Both the position numbers and the translations under genes were made by a program. The notes beneath the pieces are model-generated. The model was not told the origin of the DNA. It made no database searches and saw only the letters and a list, made by a program, of their open reading frames with translations. This document shows positions 44,081 to 53,921 of a DNA stretch of 64,000 bases, piece by piece (the first letter of the stretch is position 1; each line of letters starts with the position of its first letter). The DNA is from Candidatus Paracaedibacteraceae bacterium (GTDB taxonomy: Bacteria; Pseudomonadota; Alphaproteobacteria; Paracaedibacterales; Paracaedibacteraceae). Location of the stretch: the NCBI GenBank assembly GCA_019636055.1, contig JAHBYH010000002.1:1-64000 (forward strand), written 5' to 3'.

Positions 44081-47000
44081 TCAAACCCGAACCAATTGTC
44101 CAGTTGTGGTCCACAGGACAAAACACTCAATAGGGCGATTAGGGTAAAGAGATTTTAAACACTGTTTATAGGTTTCAAGTTGGTCTCGAATGTCCTGTGG
44201 GATTTTATCAGGGGGCATAGGACTTGATTTATAGTCCAAGATTTTAATGGTATCACCTAAAACAATCCGATCCAGACGGTAAAGCTGTCCGTCTGACGTC
44301 ATCACTTCGAATTCAGCAATTGAATCCCCACCAAAAAATACCTGTAAATCTGAACGATTGAGAGTTTTCAGAGCGGTTTGACAACAATCTTCAATCAAAG
44401 ATTGATTTTGGATTAGTGTCTGACACAGACGTTGTGCCGCGGTTGGCCATTGGATTAATGGTAAATCAGGTAGAACCTCGAGAAGCTTGTGGATAATGAT
44501 CCCGCGATGAGCAAACGCTGTTTTCAGCTCTTTTTCGACGGATGATTTGAGGGTAGCACTTAAATCAACTGGCTGTAAGAGATAGTCAGGCAAGTCAATC
44601 ACCTTAGATTGTTCTGACTTTAAAACTGTCGCCGTTTGCCAAGGCAGAAACTCAACACCATTACCCGCAAGAAGATTATACCAGGATGACTCCTTCTCTT
44701 TTGCACCATACCCACACACATATAAATGGTCTTGAGGACGCGTTAAGGCTACATAAAGTAGGCGCTTGTCTTCAGCATTATCTGCATGGACTTGGTTTTG
44801 CTTAAGGGCGCGTGTTAGATCAGTGTCGTCCTCTTTTGGCGGGCAAGCAAGAAGCAATGGTACATCACGATCGAGAGACCATAAAACAGGGTCACAAGGA
44901 CTGGTAGCTGAAAACTTTTCCACCAGAATTACAACAGGCGCTTGTAATCCTTTGGATCCGTGAATTGTCATCATCCGGACCTCATTGTGCAGGCTGTCTG
45001 CGCTATCGCGTTTAAGCTCGTAATCTTGCGCCATCAATTCGCCAATGACTAACTCAAGGCTTGGGGGAAGGGTGCGATCAAAATTAGCCAAGACCTCCAT
45101 AAAAGATGAGAGAACATCTTCAGCTTCATGCCCAAGGCGGCCAAGAATATTTTTCTTTCCATTCTGTTGATATAGAACAAAAGAATAAAGATCAAACGGG
45201 GTTAAATAATCCGTTTGATCCATAATAGTTTTGAGCCAGTGATAGGCTGGTCCATAAATGGGGGTATGTCCTTGATGAATGAGAGCTGACCACAGATTTT
45301 CTTGGCGTCCCACACTGAGAGTCATCAACTGCTCCTGAGTTAACCCAATAAGGGGGCTGGTTAAGACAGAAGCTAAAGACAAATCATCTTGAGGCTGAAG
45401 TAGAAATTGCCCGAGACTTAATAGGTCTTGAATAGCAAGATGATCTGTTAAAATCAATCGATCTGCCCCTGCAACGGGGACATTAAGTTTTTTCAGATGA
45501 CGAATCAAGTGTTTCAAAAATACGGAGCGTTGTCGCACAAGGACTAAAATATCGCGAGGTTGGATTGGTTTTTTCGTTGAGGGTAAAATTTCTTGAGCAG
45601 CGAGCATTGCTGCAATCTGGTGGGCCAGTTTTTCAGCACAGTCTTGATCAACACTGTTAGGTTGGCGGCGTTCCGTTGGCAGAGTCCAAGGCTCTAGATT
45701 CGGATTCTCATGGGATTCATCCTTTAGAATAGATGGCAGGAGATGGATTTTTCCTTGATGGTTATGTCGAAATGGTGTGTGAACGAGATTATCTTCGGCC
45801 AATACCTGATGTTTTAGGGCATCGCTAGTAAAAATACGATCAACAATAGCAAGAACTTCGGGGGTGGATCGGAATGAAACGTTCAAGTCAACGTTGCGCC
45901 ACGTTTGTCCAATGGCTTGGCTCTGCTCAGCAAAATAATGACGCAGCTCAATAAAATCTTTGGGGTTGGCGCCTTGAAAGCTATAGATCGATTGCTTAGA
46001 ATCCCCCACCACAAAGAGGGTACGATCAGGGCGATCTGGTCGGAAAAAATCTTGTGTTAAGGTTTGGACCACACGCCACTGTGCTGGGTTCGTATCCTGT
46101 GCTTCATCAATCAGGATATGATCAATTCCGCCATCCAGTTTATAGAGCACCCAAGCTGCCAAGTCAGGATCCGTCAAAAGGTTGATGGTTGTATCAATTA
46201 AATCATCATAATCAAGAGCGCCTGCCGCTAATTTATGGTATTGATAGGCTGAATAAATACTGGTTGCAAGAATATAAAGAATTAAGGATTTTTGAGCAAT
46301 CTCAAGGCGTTTTCGGGTATCAACTAATCGCCATAATCTCTCAGCTTCTAGGTCATTTTTGACTTTTGGTCGTTTGGAAATAGCACCCTCTTTTGTCAGA
46401 AAAAGAGATGTGTAATCCTTTAGTTGTGCAACGCGATTTTCTGGGGTTGAGGCTAACCATTGTTCCAAAATCTCATTGGGTTTTTCCTGAAGACAAGATA
46501 AGAGAGCTCTACGGTCAAAGGCTGATTCTTGACAAGCTCGTAGAGTCAAGTCAAAGTCAGCATTTTTTTTCGAGAGATCAACTGAGGTAAGCTCAAAAAC
46601 TTGCTGTAATTGGTTGACGTAATCAGCCATGGAGACACAACTGATTTGTCTGAGACCATCGCGATTCGACAAAATACTGCTCAAAGCAGAGGTAAATGAT
46701 TGGTCTTTGTAGTGCGTAGCCATAAGCTCAAACAACTCACCATGTTCGGATGCTTTTTCGTTCAAAGTTTTTGCTGTTGTTCGACGCAAAATTTGGCTCG
46801 CCTGAGTATCGTCAATAATTGAGAATTGGGCCGGAATCTTGGCTTCGAGTGGGAATCGTCCTAAGACAGATTGGCAGAATCCGTGAATCGTTTGAATTTT
46901 AATGCCACCGGGCAGATCCAGTAATTCCGTGAACAAAGATTGCGCTCGATTCATGAGGACAGGTGTGATATCTCCTTCCCACAGGTCAGAAAGACTAGTC

Positions 47001-47257
47001 CGTAGCTCATCCTCTGTCATCTGAATCCATGCCCCTAACCGCTGAAAGAGGCGTGTTTGCATTTCAGCAGCAGCAGCTTTCGTAAAGGTGAGACACAGAA
47101 TCTTGCCAGGATCATAACCGGATAACATCAAGTTCAATAATCGATCTGTTAAAACTTTGGTTTTTCCTGTCCCGGCTGAGGCACTCACCCATGCGCTAAC
47201 GGTTGGTGAGGCTGCAAGTTTTTGAGGATAACTAGGATTGGCACAAGCTGCTGTCAT
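44081..47257 (-). CDS. addA: Double-strand break repair helicase-nuclease AddA
   Basis: UvrD-like helicase and nuclease subunit that resects DNA ends for RecA. Walker A SASAGTGKTKVL lies near 27-37, followed by LCLTFTKAAAAEM, the Walker B LIDEAQDTNPAQW, VVGDSKQSIYSFQGA, MTIHGSKGLQAPVV and LLYVALTRPQDHLYV. The C-terminal PD-(D/E)xK nuclease is seen in YRLDRIVLGDTIKILDYKSS. About 1058 residues. ATG 47257 overlaps the addB stop (ATGA); 47266 is an alternative start three codons earlier. Confidence 0.96.
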   Translation of the reverse strand: MTAACANPSYPQKLAASPTVSAWVSASAGTGKTKVLTDRLLNLMLSGYDPGKILCLTFTKAAAAEMQTRLFQRLGAWIQMTEDELRTSLSDLWEGDITPVLMNRAQSLFTELLDLPGGIKIQTIHGFCQSVLGRFPLEAKIPAQFSIIDDTQASQILRRTTAKTLNEKASEHGELFELMATHYKDQSFTSALSSILSNRDGLRQISCVSMADYVNQLQQVFELTSVDLSKKNADFDLTLRACQESAFDRRALLSCLQEKPNEILEQWLASTPENRVAQLKDYTSLFLTKEGAISKRPKVKNDLEAERLWRLVDTRKRLEIAQKSLILYILATSIYSAYQYHKLAAGALDYDDLIDTTINLLTDPDLAAWVLYKLDGGIDHILIDEAQDTNPAQWRVVQTLTQDFFRPDRPDRTLFVVGDSKQSIYSFQGANPKDFIELRHYFAEQSQAIGQTWRNVDLNVSFRSTPEVLAIVDRIFTSDALKHQVLAEDNLVHTPFRHNHQGKIHLLPSILKDESHENPNLEPWTLPTERRQPNSVDQDCAEKLAHQIAAMLAAQEILPSTKKPIQPRDILVLVRQRSVFLKHLIRHLKKLNVPVAGADRLILTDHLAIQDLLSLGQFLLQPQDDLSLASVLTSPLIGLTQEQLMTLSVGRQENLWSALIHQGHTPIYGPAYHWLKTIMDQTDYLTPFDLYSFVLYQQNGKKNILGRLGHEAEDVLSSFMEVLANFDRTLPPSLELVIGELMAQDYELKRDSADSLHNEVRMMTIHGSKGLQAPVVILVEKFSATSPCDPVLWSLDRDVPLLLACPPKEDDTDLTRALKQNQVHADNAEDKRLLYVALTRPQDHLYVCGYGAKEKESSWYNLLAGNGVEFLPWQTATVLKSEQSKVIDLPDYLLQPVDLSATLKSSVEKELKTAFAHRGIIIHKLLEVLPDLPLIQWPTAAQRLCQTLIQNQSLIEDCCQTALKTLNRSDLQVFFGGDSIAEFEVMTSDGQLYRLDRIVLGDTIKILDYKSSPMPPDKIPQDIRDQLETYKQCLKSLYPNRPIECFVLWTTTGQLVRV

Positions 47258-50031
47258 GAATTCCATTCCTCATACCGAGATAGCTGTAGATAATCGCGAT
47301 TTTTTATTTTTTTCTCGCCCCAAGGGCCACACAAATAGGGTGAGGTTTTTGTTATAAAATGAGTCAAAAGGGCATGAAGACCTTCTTGAGCTTCCTCAAT
47401 TTTGGTGCGCAGATCTTTGATCTGCTCGATATTGCCGCCAGCCTCATTCCCCGTTAAATGCCAATATTCAAGCTCTTGGGTTTCTTTTGCTCCAATGGAT
47501 TGAAAAGCACCGCCTTCAAGGAGAATAGATTCCACTGTTAATTGAGGCGACAACCCAGCTGATATATCTGCTTTTGATGGTAAAGCACTTCCTGTTTTGT
47601 AATCCAATATAATCGCTGCCGATCCTGTGTAATCGATACGATCAGCAATGGATTTTATGGTCGCAAGTTGTCCGATCTCAAGGATACCCTCGATTTCTGT
47701 AACGCTCTGCCACATTGAGCGGGATTGCCATTGGTCAATCAACCAACCTGCAATTCGGACAAACCTTGGCCACCAAAAATGTTGGACATGGGCATCCTGA
47801 AGATAAGGGGAAAATACTTCGTGACCACAGACAATTAACTGATCGTAGTTAATCGTGTCAGGATGACGTCTATGATATAGATCTAAACTTTCGTGAATCA
47901 AATTTCCCAGATCTCGTGGGCTTAGCTCTTCATCAGGACGATCAAGCTTACGCAAGTTCAAAATACGTCGAGCATAATACCCATACGGATCGCGCATTAA
48001 TTGCTCGATGTCTGTTGTTGACAGATGTGTTGGTCTGACATCCAGAGGCGGTGTTGGGGTAGGCTCTGGTGCAGCCGTATAAGTAGTTGGTTGATCAATA
48101 GTGCGCGCCCAATCTAAAAGATGTTGATCTTTGGTCAGGTCCAGCTTATGACTATCAAGCATAGTCTGTAGACGCAACCACCAACGACTAGGGATAGTTG
48201 CTGATCCGGATTGTTTTTGGGCGCGTGTTATCATGACGTCAGGGGCTGAAAACCCAAGACAAAAGTCATGGGCGGCAAGACCCAGTCGACGCAAGGGATC
48301 AGGAAGCCCCCAATCCAAACGCATTTGGCGATTCAACCACGGGTCATTGGATGGTGGCTGAGGCCAGGTGCCTTCATTCAATCCCCCTAAAATCATCAAG
48401 GGAGCATACGCTTGACGTGCTTCAAGAGCGCCCAAGATTCTGACAGGGCTTCCAATTCCTTGTTGATTGTGAACTTGGGATTGAGCCATAAGTTTTGTAA
48501 TAAGATCTGCAAAATCTCGCTTAGACAGATTTGGGTAAAAATCTGTATAAGGTTCAAGCTTTGTCAAAAAATCTTCGGCGGCTTGACCATCGGCTTTTGA
48601 CCATAACTGTTCTGGAGAGCACAAATTTTCTGCGGTTTGGACCAGATGGATCAGGTGAGCTTTAAATGTCGCAGGCATTGCCTTCAGATTCACGTGCTGC
48701 AAAAACTCATCATACCAAAGTTGCTGATCTTCTTTTAAAAAGGAACTACTATACAGATTTGGTTGTCGTAGTCGTCGCAATCTTAAGTCAAGAGCGCGAA
48801 CGTGAGTAAGGTGGTCTGAGCGGAATTCTCCGCGATAGCATAAAGGATGCTTTAATAAGGCCAAGAGTGTTCGTGGCTCAGGCGATGCTACAAAGCGTGC
48901 TAATAAAGATAGAAATCGTCCAACAACAGTTTGATTTAAGGGGGTACCTTGCGATGTGTTGGCGATAATATTCCAGCGTTTCAAATGGACTTGAAGTCGA
49001 CGCGTTAAACCCATGTCAGGAGTGATAACAACAATAGACTCAAGGCCGTCAGCCAAAGATTGTCTAATTTTAAGAGCAATAACTAACGCTTCTTGATCTG
49101 TGTCTCTGCACTCAATCATCGCAGTCAATGATAAAATTTGTTGCCGCTCCTCTTGTGATAGGGGAGGTGGTGGTGAGAAAGAGGGTTCCATTGCTTGCAT
49201 CAGGAGTTTGCCACGTCCTGTGACCGCTGACATTTTAACCCATGGTTGAATTTGGGGGCTACCTAAATACCTGACAAAACTTTGTAAGGTATAAAGTGGG
49301 TGCGTTGAGGGGACATCATCTTCGCGTGGATCATAGCCCGGCAAGACAATTAATCCCATCTCAAAATTATAGATTGCTTTGGCAAGATCCCGTGTTGCCG
49401 GACGGGTTGCAGTGGTTCCGGCTAAAATGACAGGATAAGTGGGGCGCCACTGGTTTGCTAAGAGCCGAAGGTTATCGCGTTTGCGTCGGGCGCTATCAAT
49501 CATACCATGATCAGTCAAGATTCTCGGCCAAAATTCCGTAATGATTTTCAGAAAATCAAGAGTCTGTTGCCAGTGTTGGGCATAGCGATCTGACACAAGG
49601 TTCTGGAGTTGATCTAAGGGAACGTCTGAGGTATGGATTTCATCAATTAAACTCAACAATTCTTGCGATAAATTAAGAGCAGAATTGAGCGACGGTTTAT
49701 GTTGATGGGTTGACAAATAATTAAGAACTAACTGCGTCAATAACCCCAGTTGTTGCGTTGATGGCATGCTGGGGGGAAGTGGTTCTGCAACAAATCCGGG
49801 GAGTATCGGATCTTGTTCAAGATCAGCCAAGGCTATAATTCGAGGTAAAGCTTGTGAGATTTTTCTGGATTGGAATGCCTCTTTGAGCCCTAAGCAACCC
49901 CGTCGTGTCGGAAGGATGATTACTGATTTAGCAAGCAATAAGGGATCGTGGCCAAATCGTTCAACAATACCGTCAGCAAGCTTTTCAAGAAAAGATTCGC
50001 CAAATGGAATGGTAAAGACGGCATGCTTCAT
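47254..50031 (-). CDS. addB: Double-strand break repair protein AddB
   Basis: Partner of AddA that recognises recombination hot spots and cuts one strand. The N-terminal helicase-like part (VIILPTRRGCLGLKEAFQSR; PVILAGTTATRPATRDLAKA) is degenerate in ATP motifs, as usual for alphaproteobacterial AddB. MILGGLNEGTWPQPPSNDPW is a family signature. The C-terminal nuclease has LSTTDIEQLMRDPYGYYAR and RIDYTGSAAIILDYKTGSAL. 925 residues. It overlaps the amgK-murU fusion gene by 4 bases and addA by 4, giving an operon. Confidence 0.95.
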   Translation of the reverse strand: MKHAVFTIPFGESFLEKLADGIVERFGHDPLLLAKSVIILPTRRGCLGLKEAFQSRKISQALPRIIALADLEQDPILPGFVAEPLPPSMPSTQQLGLLTQLVLNYLSTHQHKPSLNSALNLSQELLSLIDEIHTSDVPLDQLQNLVSDRYAQHWQQTLDFLKIITEFWPRILTDHGMIDSARRKRDNLRLLANQWRPTYPVILAGTTATRPATRDLAKAIYNFEMGLIVLPGYDPREDDVPSTHPLYTLQSFVRYLGSPQIQPWVKMSAVTGRGKLLMQAMEPSFSPPPPLSQEERQQILSLTAMIECRDTDQEALVIALKIRQSLADGLESIVVITPDMGLTRRLQVHLKRWNIIANTSQGTPLNQTVVGRFLSLLARFVASPEPRTLLALLKHPLCYRGEFRSDHLTHVRALDLRLRRLRQPNLYSSSFLKEDQQLWYDEFLQHVNLKAMPATFKAHLIHLVQTAENLCSPEQLWSKADGQAAEDFLTKLEPYTDFYPNLSKRDFADLITKLMAQSQVHNQQGIGSPVRILGALEARQAYAPLMILGGLNEGTWPQPPSNDPWLNRQMRLDWGLPDPLRRLGLAAHDFCLGFSAPDVMITRAQKQSGSATIPSRWWLRLQTMLDSHKLDLTKDQHLLDWARTIDQPTTYTAAPEPTPTPPLDVRPTHLSTTDIEQLMRDPYGYYARRILNLRKLDRPDEELSPRDLGNLIHESLDLYHRRHPDTINYDQLIVCGHEVFSPYLQDAHVQHFWWPRFVRIAGWLIDQWQSRSMWQSVTEIEGILEIGQLATIKSIADRIDYTGSAAIILDYKTGSALPSKADISAGLSPQLTVESILLEGGAFQSIGAKETQELEYWHLTGNEAGGNIEQIKDLRTKIEEAQEGLHALLTHFITKTSPYLCGPWGEKKIKNRDYLQLSRYEEWNS

Positions 50032-51695
50032 TTTTCCTCCTCGAGAAAATAATGAGACAAATCCATTTCTTGTAATTTTTCCAATGCTTGAGGTGTTCCA
50101 ATGTCAGACCACTTACCATTTAGGATAATTGCTTTTAATCGATTTTGTTTAGCTGCTTTTTTGTAAATTTCCACCAAAGAAAAAGCTCTAAATTTTTCAT
50201 CTAAAAAGGCGCGTGGATGGAGTATTTGAATACCCGTATAAACATAGGGGGCTGTATCATTTTCTCTGAATGCCGGCGTTAATGTTTTGCCATCCCACGT
50301 AAAATCACCGAGCCCCGCAAAATTTAGGGTATTTTCCTTTTGAACTAAAACCAACAGGACATCCATGAAGGCATCATCCCAAGTCGACATTAATTCTTCT
50401 AGAATATTACCTTGATTTTCTTGCCACCATATGTCGGAATTTAGGCATAGAATTGGATCTTGCCTGAAATGGTGTAGAGCATTTAAAACGCCCCCTCCTG
50501 TTTCTAGGAGAGAGTTTTCGTGGGAGATAATAACGTTTTTATTCGCTAGATATGTATGAATTTGATCAGCCAAATAGTGCGTATTGACAACGATCTTAGT
50601 CATTGATTTAAGGCGATCTAAGGCATATTGGATTAAGGGTTTTCCTTTTAGCTTAATTAATGGTTTTGGAGTCGTTAATGTAAGGGGCTGCAGTCGCTTT
50701 CCCATCCCGGCTGCAAGAATCATTGCTTGATTTACACACCTTTCCCCTTGAGAGGAAGTGATGTTTGACGCAAACCATCCTTTAATATCTACCAAATCAG
50801 GATTTTGGAAGTTACGTTCCATAATTTTCCATATTCGAGGAATATGATTTAGATAATGAGGTTTTCCGTCTCGTTTAGCAAGACGAACAAATACACCAAG
50901 GATTCGTGTCAAACGACTCACACTTAATTTTTGGGCTAAGGATTTATTAAGTGTTGGAAACGCCCTTAGATAGTGTGCCCAACATTGATCAATCAATAGA
51001 TCAGGTAAATCGAGACGAACGTCGTCAACCAGAGAGAGAAAGTCATAGACAGCAGGACCCCAACAGGCATCTTGAAAATCTAAGAGACCACAGGCTTGGG
51101 TATCAGGGCGGTTTTCTAAATAAATCAGATTATCGACATGAAAATCCCGTAACATGATACCTTGTGGGAGTGCCTGAAACTCGTGGTATAGATGGGTCCA
51201 TAATTCTAAGAATGATTGTCTGGCAGACTGGGAGGCTTGGTGCCCTTGAGTTTCCGGATAATACCAATCGAGAAAAGTTGTCACGCCCTCCAAGAATTTT
51301 TCAAGCGTATAAAAAGGAACAGATTGCGGTTGATCTGTAAGTTTTGTACTTAGTTCAAGGGTTGTTTGTGTTGCCAAACGATAAAGGTCATCCCGTTGTT
51401 CAGGGTGATGCTTAAGCATGAACGTAAACGTACAATCCCCCAGATCCTCAAGGAGCAACAACTCACTGGTTCGGAAGAGAACTTTAGGGGCGGAAAATCC
51501 TGCTGTATTCAACGTCTCAGAGATTGCTGTAAAATGGTCATTGCTCTCAAGAAGAGGACTATCCATCAGGACATAGGTATTATTGGAAGTTGCAATCCGA
51601 TAGTATTTTCGAGGTGAGGCATCGCCAGCCAAAAAAGTAACAGTATAATTGCGCAAACCCGCTTGGTCTAAGAATGAAGTAAAATTGTTGAGCAC
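50028..51695 (-). CDS. Fused MurNAc/GlcNAc kinase AmgK and MurNAc-1-P uridylyltransferase MurU
   Basis: Peptidoglycan recycling: AmgK phosphorylates MurNAc at C1 and MurU makes UDP-MurNAc, bypassing MurA. From GTG 51695 (GGAG six bases upstream) it has about 555 residues; ATGs at 51764 and 51737 lack this site. Residues about 1-310 are an aminoglycoside-phosphotransferase fold: FLAGDASPRKYYRI, LLLEDLGDCTF, IMLRDFHVDNLIYL (Brenner motif) and GLLDFQDACWGPAVYDFLSL. From about 322, NQAMILAAGMGKRLQPLTL, TPKPLIKLKGKPLIQYALDR and LNSDIWW form a sugar nucleotidyltransferase. These are usually two adjacent genes; here one frame joins them. addB follows with a 4-base overlap. Confidence 0.9.
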   Translation of the reverse strand: MLNNFTSFLDQAGLRNYTVTFLAGDASPRKYYRIATSNNTYVLMDSPLLESNDHFTAISETLNTAGFSAPKVLFRTSELLLLEDLGDCTFTFMLKHHPEQRDDLYRLATQTTLELSTKLTDQPQSVPFYTLEKFLEGVTTFLDWYYPETQGHQASQSARQSFLELWTHLYHEFQALPQGIMLRDFHVDNLIYLENRPDTQACGLLDFQDACWGPAVYDFLSLVDDVRLDLPDLLIDQCWAHYLRAFPTLNKSLAQKLSVSRLTRILGVFVRLAKRDGKPHYLNHIPRIWKIMERNFQNPDLVDIKGWFASNITSSQGERCVNQAMILAAGMGKRLQPLTLTTPKPLIKLKGKPLIQYALDRLKSMTKIVVNTHYLADQIHTYLANKNVIISHENSLLETGGGVLNALHHFRQDPILCLNSDIWWQENQGNILEELMSTWDDAFMDVLLVLVQKENTLNFAGLGDFTWDGKTLTPAFRENDTAPYVYTGIQILHPRAFLDEKFRAFSLVEIYKKAAKQNRLKAIILNGKWSDIGTPQALEKLQEMDLSHYFLEEEK

Positions 51696-51810
51696 GATGA
51701 TCTCCGGATTGATGTTCCCAGTATCGCGCAGGTTCATCATACAGATCAAGCGGATTCCCAACAATTTTTTGGCCGTTTGAACCTAGCAGGAACAAAGTCA
51801 AATCAAATGA

Positions 51811-53616
51811 CTACTCCAATCCCTGATCTTTGACATAATCACCCGGTGCCTCGGCAATAATGTCCTTTTTTGCAATTTTAGGAGCAGGTACTTTTTTGCC
51901 AGCATATTGTTCCATCCATGATTTCCATGTTGGCCACCAAGATCCTGTGTGTTTTTCAGCATGTTCCAGCCATTCTTCGGCTGTTTTATAAAATTTGTCA
52001 GCTTCCATAAAATAATATTTGTTTTTTGCCGGGTGGTTAAAGACCCCAGCCACATGGCCAGATCCCGATAAAACAAATTTCTCAGCATGTTTGACTGCTT
52101 GGGTCAAGGGGTAGACGGCTTTCCATGGAGCAATATGATCATCGAGAGCTGCCATGACAAACATAGGTAAATCGATGGTTGTCAGATCAACAGGAACATC
52201 TTTAACTTTGATGCCACCCGGTTGAATCAGTTTGTTGTCCAAATACATGTCCCGTAAAAATTGGGTGTGCATAGTAGCCGGCATACGGACAGCATCGCCA
52301 TTCCAATGCAACATGTCAAAGGGCATAGGCTCTTTACCCATCAGGTAATTGTTCACATAAAAAGACCAAATGAGGTCATTGGATCGTAGCAAATTAAAGG
52401 ATTGTACCATGGCGTTGCCTTCTAGGTATCCCTTTTTCTTTACGTGAGCTTCGAGTTTTTTAAGTTGCTGTTCACAAACGTAAACCAGCAGATCGCCCGC
52501 TTCTTTGAAATCGATGGGGGCTGCAATAATGGTTGCCGCATCAAAGGGCTTTTTACCTTTAGCCTTTAAGTAGGTCAAAAGACTGTTTAGTAAAACACCA
52601 CCTGTACAATATCCGATGGCATTGATTGTATCGCGTTTTGTGTACTTTAGAAGAAAGTTCAAAGCTTCATTAACACCATCTAAGACATAATTCGATAAGG
52701 TCTTATCAGCATGCCATTTGTCTGGATTCGCCCAAGAAACCATGAACAAGGTGAATCCTTGATCAACTGCCCATTTGATAAACGAATTTTCAGGTTTTAA
52801 ATCAAAAACGTAAAACTTATTGATCCATGGGGGAATAATGAAAATAGGTTTTTCATAAACAGTTTTTGTGGTTGGTGCGTATTGAATCAGCTCTAAATAA
52901 CGATTGCGATAGATAACTTTTCCGGGAGACGTTGCGATATCACGGCCAAGCTGTAAGGCTTCCATATCCGTCATTTTAATATTAAATGAACCTGTCGCTG
53001 TATCTTTGAGAAAATTTTTGAATCCTTGGATCAGGTTTTCACCTTTGGATTCATAGGTTTCTTGGATCACATCCGGATTGGTCAGCGGAAAGTTAGTCGG
53101 TGACATCGCATCAATGATTTGACGTGTGTAAAACTCAAGCTTTCCATAAGTTTGCGGGTCAAGTCCATCGATTTGCTCGATGACATTACGCAGAAGTTTC
53201 GCGTTAATTAGATAGAGTTGCTGCATGAAAAAGAAAGCTGGATTTTTCTGCCAAATTTCATTTTTAAACCGTTTGTCGCGTGGGTCTACTTCGATAATCG
53301 GATGGGCTTCTTGTCCGCGGAGTTGTTGGGATACTTCATTTACAATTGCCATAACGTCACGCAAATGTTCTTTTTGAAGTTCGATGATCTGATCCGGTCG
53401 TTCCGATAGCTTCTTGGCAGCCTTTGCCATGGTGTCTTGAACAACTTCAGGATCGAAAATCGTAACAATTCCTTTAGATGTTTTTTTTTGATCTTGTTGC
53501 CAAAAATCCATCCAACTTTGTTGATTCTTTTCAAGAATTTTGGACCAGATTTCTTGCCACTCACGATTCATTTCTTGATAAAGTTCTAAAGGTGATTCAT
53601 TCTTTTGCGCTGACAT
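51811..53616 (-). CDS. phaC: Class I poly(3-hydroxyalkanoate) synthase
   Basis: Polymerises hydroxyacyl-CoA into polyester storage granules. The lipase-like box GYCTGGVL has the catalytic Cys near 337; AALDDHIAPWKAVYPLT (Asp) and LSGSGHVAGVFNHPAKNKY (His) complete the triad. PPWINKFYVFDLKPENSFIK and FMVSWANPD are class I signatures, and the N-terminal PhaC_N helices are present. 601 residues is normal. Downstream is the amgK-murU gene. phaA/phaB are not in the window; the NAD hydroxyacyl-CoA dehydrogenase at 40.6 kb could feed monomer, by inference. Confidence 0.97.
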   Translation of the reverse strand: MSAQKNESPLELYQEMNREWQEIWSKILEKNQQSWMDFWQQDQKKTSKGIVTIFDPEVVQDTMAKAAKKLSERPDQIIELQKEHLRDVMAIVNEVSQQLRGQEAHPIIEVDPRDKRFKNEIWQKNPAFFFMQQLYLINAKLLRNVIEQIDGLDPQTYGKLEFYTRQIIDAMSPTNFPLTNPDVIQETYESKGENLIQGFKNFLKDTATGSFNIKMTDMEALQLGRDIATSPGKVIYRNRYLELIQYAPTTKTVYEKPIFIIPPWINKFYVFDLKPENSFIKWAVDQGFTLFMVSWANPDKWHADKTLSNYVLDGVNEALNFLLKYTKRDTINAIGYCTGGVLLNSLLTYLKAKGKKPFDAATIIAAPIDFKEAGDLLVYVCEQQLKKLEAHVKKKGYLEGNAMVQSFNLLRSNDLIWSFYVNNYLMGKEPMPFDMLHWNGDAVRMPATMHTQFLRDMYLDNKLIQPGGIKVKDVPVDLTTIDLPMFVMAALDDHIAPWKAVYPLTQAVKHAEKFVLSGSGHVAGVFNHPAKNKYYFMEADKFYKTAEEWLEHAEKHTGSWWPTWKSWMEQYAGKKVPAPKIAKKDIIAEAPGDYVKDQGLE

Positions 53617-53660
53617 GGTACACTTACTTCTAAAGGGTCATATTTCTACTGTAACGACAG

Positions 53661-53921
53661 ATGCTTAATAATATATTAACACATTTTACTAAAATTTTAC
53701 CAATAACATTGCTCGGTTTTGTTTTACAAAGTTGCAGTGATCCGTTGGACGATGAAAAATACACTACAATTGAAGGCGGATTTCCAAAGCTTATTGATGT
53801 ACCTGACCGACCAAAAACGATGAGTTCTAGGGACATTGATCAAAAAAAGCATCAACTCGATGCAGACCGTTTAGAAGCAGAAAAATTAGCTGAACAAAAC
53901 TATAAAATGGCAACGAAATGA
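53661..53921 (+). CDS. Small lipoprotein with PDRP motif
   Basis: 86 residues: basic N-terminus, hydrophobic signal and lipobox LQSC (Cys about 25), then GGFPKLIDVPDRPKTMSSRD, a motif shared by small alphaproteobacterial outer-membrane lipoproteins (FPxLxDVPxRP), and a charged coiled coil (QLDADRLEAEKLAEQN). The stop overlaps the recJ start (ATGA), so translation is coupled. Likely anchors to the outer membrane; function unknown. Confidence 0.78.
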   Translation: MLNNILTHFTKILPITLLGFVLQSCSDPLDDEKYTTIEGGFPKLIDVPDRPKTMSSRDIDQKKHQLDADRLEAEKLAEQNYKMATK

